From: an uncultured Oscillospiraceae bacterium | GTDB taxonomy: Bacteria; Bacillota; Clostridia; Oscillospirales; Oscillospiraceae | Assembly: GCA_958438185.1 (NCBI GenBank) | Contig: CAUBQU010000023.1 | Coordinates: 1 to 10,633, forward strand | DNA length: 10,633 bases | Direction of reading: 5' to 3' | In this document: positions 7,288 through 10,633 of the stretch, one piece after another | Position numbering within the stretch: position 1 is the first letter of the stretch | Layout of the letters: each line of letters opens with the position of its first letter | Made by a program: the position numbers and the translations under genes | Notes under the pieces: model-generated | What the model was told of the DNA's origin: nothing | Database searches by the model: none | The model's input: only the letters and a program-made list of their open reading frames with translations

Positions 7288-8736
7288 TCAAGCCTCCCTC
7301 TGCGCCAGATGCGCCGCGACTTCCTCCCGCTCATCCAAATGGCGGTGCTCTGTCCCGATGATCTGGTACGTCTCGTGGCCTTTCCCGGCCAGGACGATGA
7401 TATCATCCTTCTGCGCGTGATCCATCGCCCAGCGGATGGCTTCCCGCCGGTCCGGGATGACGACATACGGTGTCTGCGTTCCCTCGACGCCCCGGAGAAT
7501 ATCAGCGATGATGGCCTCCGGGTCTTCCGTCCGGGGATTGTCCGACGTGATCACGGCCAAATCAGCGTTTTCTACGCCGATCCTGCCCATAATGGGCCGC
7601 TTGATGGGGTCGCGGTCCCCGCCGCAGCCAAAGACGGCGATGACCCGGCCCTTGCAATAGCCCTGTACGGAACGCAGGACGTTTTCCAGCGCGTCCGGCG
7701 TATGGGCGTAGTCGATGAGGACGGTATAATCTGTCCCAGGCGTCGGGACGACCTCGACCCGGCCCTTGACCAGGTGCACCTGCCGCAGCGCCGCCGCGAT
7801 TTTCTCCAGCGGCAGCCCCAGCTGCAGGGCGATAGCGATGATCGTCATCGCATTGTAAACGGTAAAGCCGCCGGGGATAGGCAGCGTCACCGCCGCCCGC
7901 TGATCGTCCAGGACCGCATCAAACGCGACATGGTCGGCGTGCAGGCTGACGTTCTGCGCCTGCAGCGTCGCCGGGGTATGTACCGCCGTCGTGCAGACCG
8001 GGCAGGCCGCATGGGCCTGCATCCGCGGCGCGTAGGGGTCATCGGCATTGATGACTGCCGCGTCGCAGCGTTCAAACAGCCGGGCTTTTGTCTCGGCGTA
8101 ATCGTCCATTGTTTTGTGGAAATCCAGATGGTCCTCCGTCAGGTTCGTGAACGCGCCGACGGCAAAATGCAGCCCCGCGACCCGGTCCAGCGCAATGGCG
8201 TGGGACGAGACCTCCATAATAACGTACTGGCACCCGGCGTCAGCCATCCGGCGCAACAGCTTCTGCAGCTCAAAGCTCTCCGGCGTCGTCCGCTCGGTGG
8301 GGATGATCTGGTCGCCGATCTCATTGTGGATCGTCCCGATCAGGCCGACCTTTGCGCCAAGCGTCCGCTCTAGGACCTCTTTCAGGACTGTTGTCACCGT
8401 CGTCTTGCCGTTTGTCCCGGTGACGCCGATGAGCTTCATGCCGCTGGCCGGATCGCCAAACCAGTTGGCAGAGACCTGCGCCAGTGCCGCCCGTGTCGAC
8501 GGCGTCTGGATATAGGTGCCTTCCGCCGGGACCTTCTCGCACAGTACCGCGGCCGCGCCCTTTTCCAACGCCATGGGGATAAACCGGTGCCCATCGGCAG
8601 CAAAGCCAGGCACGGCGACAAAGAGGTCGCCCGGCCGCACCTGCCGCGAATCATAGCACACGCCGGTGATCTCCAGCTCCCGCGCCGCTGTGCAGGCGGT
8701 CACGGGTACGTTCCGGAGCAGCTTTTCTAATTTCAT
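7288..8736 (-). CDS. murE: UDP-MurNAc-tripeptide synthetase MurE, meso-DAP type
   Basis: Cytoplasmic Mur ligase that adds the third residue of the stem peptide to UDP-MurNAc-L-Ala-D-Glu. The 482-residue product has the three Mur domains: N-terminal with CYDSRQVRPGDLFVAVPG (27-44); ATPase with the P-loop GVTGTNGKTT (104-113), TTPESFELQ (150-158), EVSSHA (175-180), TNLTEDHLDFH (197-207) and K217 in TKARLF as the likely carbamylated lysine; and C-terminal with DYAHTPDALENVL (342-354), GCGGDRDPIKRPIMG (370-384) and GKGHETYQ (451-458). The specificity motif at 399-406 is DNPRTEDP; DNPR, with Arg at 402, is the mark of enzymes that add meso-diaminopimelate rather than lysine. The ATG at 8736 has GGGAGG eight nt upstream and lies 15 nt after the PBP gene. 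Confidence 0.97.
   Translation of the reverse strand: MKLEKLLRNVPVTACTAARELEITGVCYDSRQVRPGDLFVAVPGFAADGHRFIPMALEKGAAAVLCEKVPAEGTYIQTPSTRAALAQVSANWFGDPASGMKLIGVTGTNGKTTVTTVLKEVLERTLGAKVGLIGTIHNEIGDQIIPTERTTPESFELQKLLRRMADAGCQYVIMEVSSHAIALDRVAGLHFAVGAFTNLTEDHLDFHKTMDDYAETKARLFERCDAAVINADDPYAPRMQAHAACPVCTTAVHTPATLQAQNVSLHADHVAFDAVLDDQRAAVTLPIPGGFTVYNAMTIIAIALQLGLPLEKIAAALRQVHLVKGRVEVVPTPGTDYTVLIDYAHTPDALENVLRSVQGYCKGRVIAVFGCGGDRDPIKRPIMGRIGVENADLAVITSDNPRTEDPEAIIADILRGVEGTQTPYVVIPDRREAIRWAMDHAQKDDIIVLAGKGHETYQIIGTEHRHLDEREEVAAHLAQREA
7293..7298 (-). promoter_or_regulatory. Ribosome binding site of murF inside the end of murE
   Basis: The minus strand reads GGGAGG within the last codons of murE. 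It is 10 nt from the ATG at 7282 but only 1 nt from the TTG at 7291, so it selects the ATG. The murE TGA lies between the site and the start, so a ribosome ending murE would sit on the murF start. Confidence 0.75.
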
Positions 8737-8751
8737 TCGTAAATCCTCCCG

Positions 8752-10633
8752 TTAATCCTGGGCGCTGGAATCCGTAAACTCGACGGTGACCAGCGTGCCG
8801 CGCTCGACCTGTGTCCCGGCCTCGATATCCTGGCTCGTGACGGTGACCGTCCCGCTGCCGGTGTTCGCGCCCTTGGACTGCAGATACAGGCCCGTCCCGG
8901 CGATCGCCTGGTTGGCCTGGGCAACGCTCATGCCGATGAAATTGGGGACCGTTACCAGGTCCGTCGGCTTTTCCTCGCCCATATAGAGAATGACCTGGGC
9001 GCCGCCCGGCACCTGGCCGCCCGCCGCCGGGATCTGATCCGTGACCCGCGGGCCGTCGCCGACGACGATATAGGTCAGGTTGTTGTCCTTCAGTTCTGCT
9101 GCCGCTTCCTCCTCCGTCATATCCGTGACAGAGGGCATCGTCATATTGACGCTGGCGGCGTTCTCATCCGTATACTCCACGCCGACACCAAGGTACGGCA
9201 GGATATCTGCCAGCACATCGCGCACCGTGGGCGCCGCCATAACGCCGCCGGAGACATAGTACCCAGAGCTGTTGGACGGCGTATCCAGCGCGACGAGGAC
9301 GACATACTGCGGATCGTTGATGGGCGCGACCCCGACGAAGGAGACGATCTTATCGTCGACCCGGTTGCCATTCTCATCAAAGACGTCGATTTTTTCCGAC
9401 GTGCCGGTCTTGCCGCCAATGGCGTAGCCCGCCACCTGCGCATTGCCCGCCGTGCCCTCGGTCACGACGCTCTCCATCAGCTCCCGCATCGTCTTGGACG
9501 TCTCAGCGCTGATGGCCTGGCGTAGCACCTTGCGCTCGTTGCGCTGGACGACGTTGCCGTCGCCGTCGAGAACTTCGCTGACGATATACGGCTCAAGCAC
9601 ATAGCCGCCGTTGACGACCGCAGCGATCGCCCGCACCAGCTGCACAGGCGTGACCTTAAACGTCTGGCCAAAGGCCGCCGAGGTCAGCGACGCGTTGCTG
9701 TTCGGGTCCGCCAGGGCATCCTTGCTAAAGAAATAGCCCGACGCCTCACCGGGCAGGTCAATGCCCGTCTTTTCCAGCAGGCCAAAGGCCTCGACATAAT
9801 TGTAAAGCGCCTCGCCGCCCAGCTTGATGCCGATCTCGGCAAAGGCAATGTTGCAGGAGTTTTGCAGCGCCTGGGCCGTATCCTCCGCGCCGTGGCCGGT
9901 GCTCTTCCAGCAGTGGAGGACATCGTCACGCCCGGTGATCTTGGCCTGGCCGCCGCAGTAGAAGCTGTCGTTCAGGGTCACAGCACCCTCCTCCAGCGCC
10001 GCGGCCAGGGTCACGCATTTGAACGTGGAGCCCGGCTCGTAGCCGTCGGAGACGCAGCGGTTGCGCCATTGGAGCAGCCGCGCCTTGACGACCTCGCTGT
10101 CGTATTCATCCAGCAGCGTCTCCCGAGCGGTGCTGCCCTCTTTTTCCTTCTGGGCTTCGTCGTAGAGCTCCTGCAGCTTTTCCTGCGTGGAGGCATCGTA
10201 AATTTCCAGATAGTTGTTTGGGTCATACGTCCCCATTGTCGCCATGGCCAGGATCTGGCCGGAGTTGACGTCCATCACGATGCCGAACGCGCCGTTTTGT
10301 ACATCATACTTTGTAATGGCAGCCTCCATGTTCTTCTCCAGATAGTACTGCACCGTCGAGTCGATCGTTGAGACCAGGCTGCTGCCGTCGGACGCCTCGT
10401 AGTATTTTTCGTAGGAGTAGAGCATTTCCGTCTCGTGGTTGCCCTTTGTCGTGACGACGGCCCCGGCGTTGCCTTCGAGGGTATCGTCATAGTAGGATTC
10501 CAGGCCCTCCGAGCCGACGTTTTCCGCATTGGTGAAGCCCAGGACCTGCGCCGCCAGCGAGGCGTTGGGATACGTACGTTTGGAGTCCGCCTCCAGGTAC
10601 ACGCCCCGGAGCTTATTCTCGCTCACATAGGCC
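8752..10633 (-). CDS. Class B penicillin-binding protein (FtsI/PBP2B/SpoVD type) with two PASTA domains, 5' end cut by window edge
   Basis: Membrane-anchored D,D-transpeptidase that crosslinks septal glycan made by the SEDS partner. The frame is open through the right edge (…Ala-Tyr-Val before SENKLRG); the GTG at 10626 is an internal Val codon. The membrane anchor and most of the dimerisation domain lie outside. Counting that Val as residue 1: the tail of the dimerisation domain is NASLAAQVLGFTNAENVGSEGLE (in pieces, 21-43), and the transpeptidase holds S200-T-F-K203 (EPGSTFK), S257-C-N259 and K406-T-G in GGKTGTSEK, all three catalytic motifs intact. Two PASTA repeats follow at about 495-550 (MPSVTDMTEEEAAAEL) and 557-618 (VTVPNFIGMSVAQANQAI). 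B. subtilis PBP2B has two PASTA domains and SpoVD one, so the division role fits slightly better, but the single dcw copy may serve both. An acidic insertion lies at about 144-183. murE follows after 15 nt. Confidence 0.95.
   Translation of the reverse strand, partial: AYVSENKLRGVYLEADSKRTYPNASLAAQVLGFTNAENVGSEGLESYYDDTLEGNAGAVVTTKGNHETEMLYSYEKYYEASDGSSLVSTIDSTVQYYLEKNMEAAITKYDVQNGAFGIVMDVNSGQILAMATMGTYDPNNYLEIYDASTQEKLQELYDEAQKEKEGSTARETLLDEYDSEVVKARLLQWRNRCVSDGYEPGSTFKCVTLAAALEEGAVTLNDSFYCGGQAKITGRDDVLHCWKSTGHGAEDTAQALQNSCNIAFAEIGIKLGGEALYNYVEAFGLLEKTGIDLPGEASGYFFSKDALADPNSNASLTSAAFGQTFKVTPVQLVRAIAAVVNGGYVLEPYIVSEVLDGDGNVVQRNERKVLRQAISAETSKTMRELMESVVTEGTAGNAQVAGYAIGGKTGTSEKIDVFDENGNRVDDKIVSFVGVAPINDPQYVVLVALDTPSNSSGYYVSGGVMAAPTVRDVLADILPYLGVGVEYTDENAASVNMTMPSVTDMTEEEAAAELKDNNLTYIVVGDGPRVTDQIPAAGGQVPGGAQVILYMGEEKPTDLVTVPNFIGMSVAQANQAIAGTGLYLQSKGANTGSGTVTVTSQDIEAGTQVERGTLVTVEFTDSSAQD

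Noticed and set aside
5879..7420. Long plus-strand open frame of 513 codons opposite murF
   Set aside because: It mirrors murF and the end of murE. The predicted protein is rich in His, Arg, Gln and Pro with no recognisable domain, as expected for an antisense frame in GC-rich DNA, while the minus strand shows full MurF motifs.
7276..8373. Plus-strand open frame of 365 codons opposite murE
   Set aside because: Antisense shadow of a clear MurE gene; Arg/Asp/Gln-rich and without motifs.

Overview
This window is a stretch of a division and cell wall (dcw) cluster, and every real gene lies on the minus strand. In transcription order, from the right edge to the left, it holds: a transpeptidase PBP of the FtsI/SpoVD/PBP2B type (5' end outside the window), murE, murF, mraY, ftsW/spoVE, murG, murA and ftsQ/divIB (3' end outside the window). 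The genes are tightly packed. Gaps run from 5 to 62 nt, ftsW and murG overlap by 44 nt, and I see no promoter or factor-independent terminator between them, so I infer one polycistronic unit. No stretch above 62 nt lacks a gene.

The organism is most likely a GC-rich member of the Clostridia (Oscillospiraceae-like), or another Firmicute with diderm-type meso-DAP wall chemistry. The reasons are strong AGGAGG-type ribosome sites with some TTG starts, a PBP ending in two PASTA domains, a MurE carrying the DNPR motif of meso-diaminopimelate-adding enzymes, and the order murG-murA-ftsQ. This placement is inference; no sequence search was possible.

The genes serve one pathway. MurA starts UDP-MurNAc synthesis; MurE and MurF add the third residue and the D-Ala-D-Ala to the stem peptide; MraY and MurG make lipid I and lipid II; FtsW polymerises lipid II and the PBP crosslinks the glycan at the septum, with FtsQ/DivIB as the divisome scaffold. 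MurB, MurC, MurD and Ddl are needed for the same route but are not encoded here. The absence of murD between mraY and ftsW, and of murC/murB between murG and ftsQ, is the main departure from the textbook order.

I found no previously undescribed system. The points worth a second look are a long Arg-rich cytoplasmic tail and a low-complexity TGD-repeat insertion in FtsQ, an acidic helical insertion just before the PBP active site, the dual-coding ftsW/murG overlap, and the start codons of ftsW, murF and murA.
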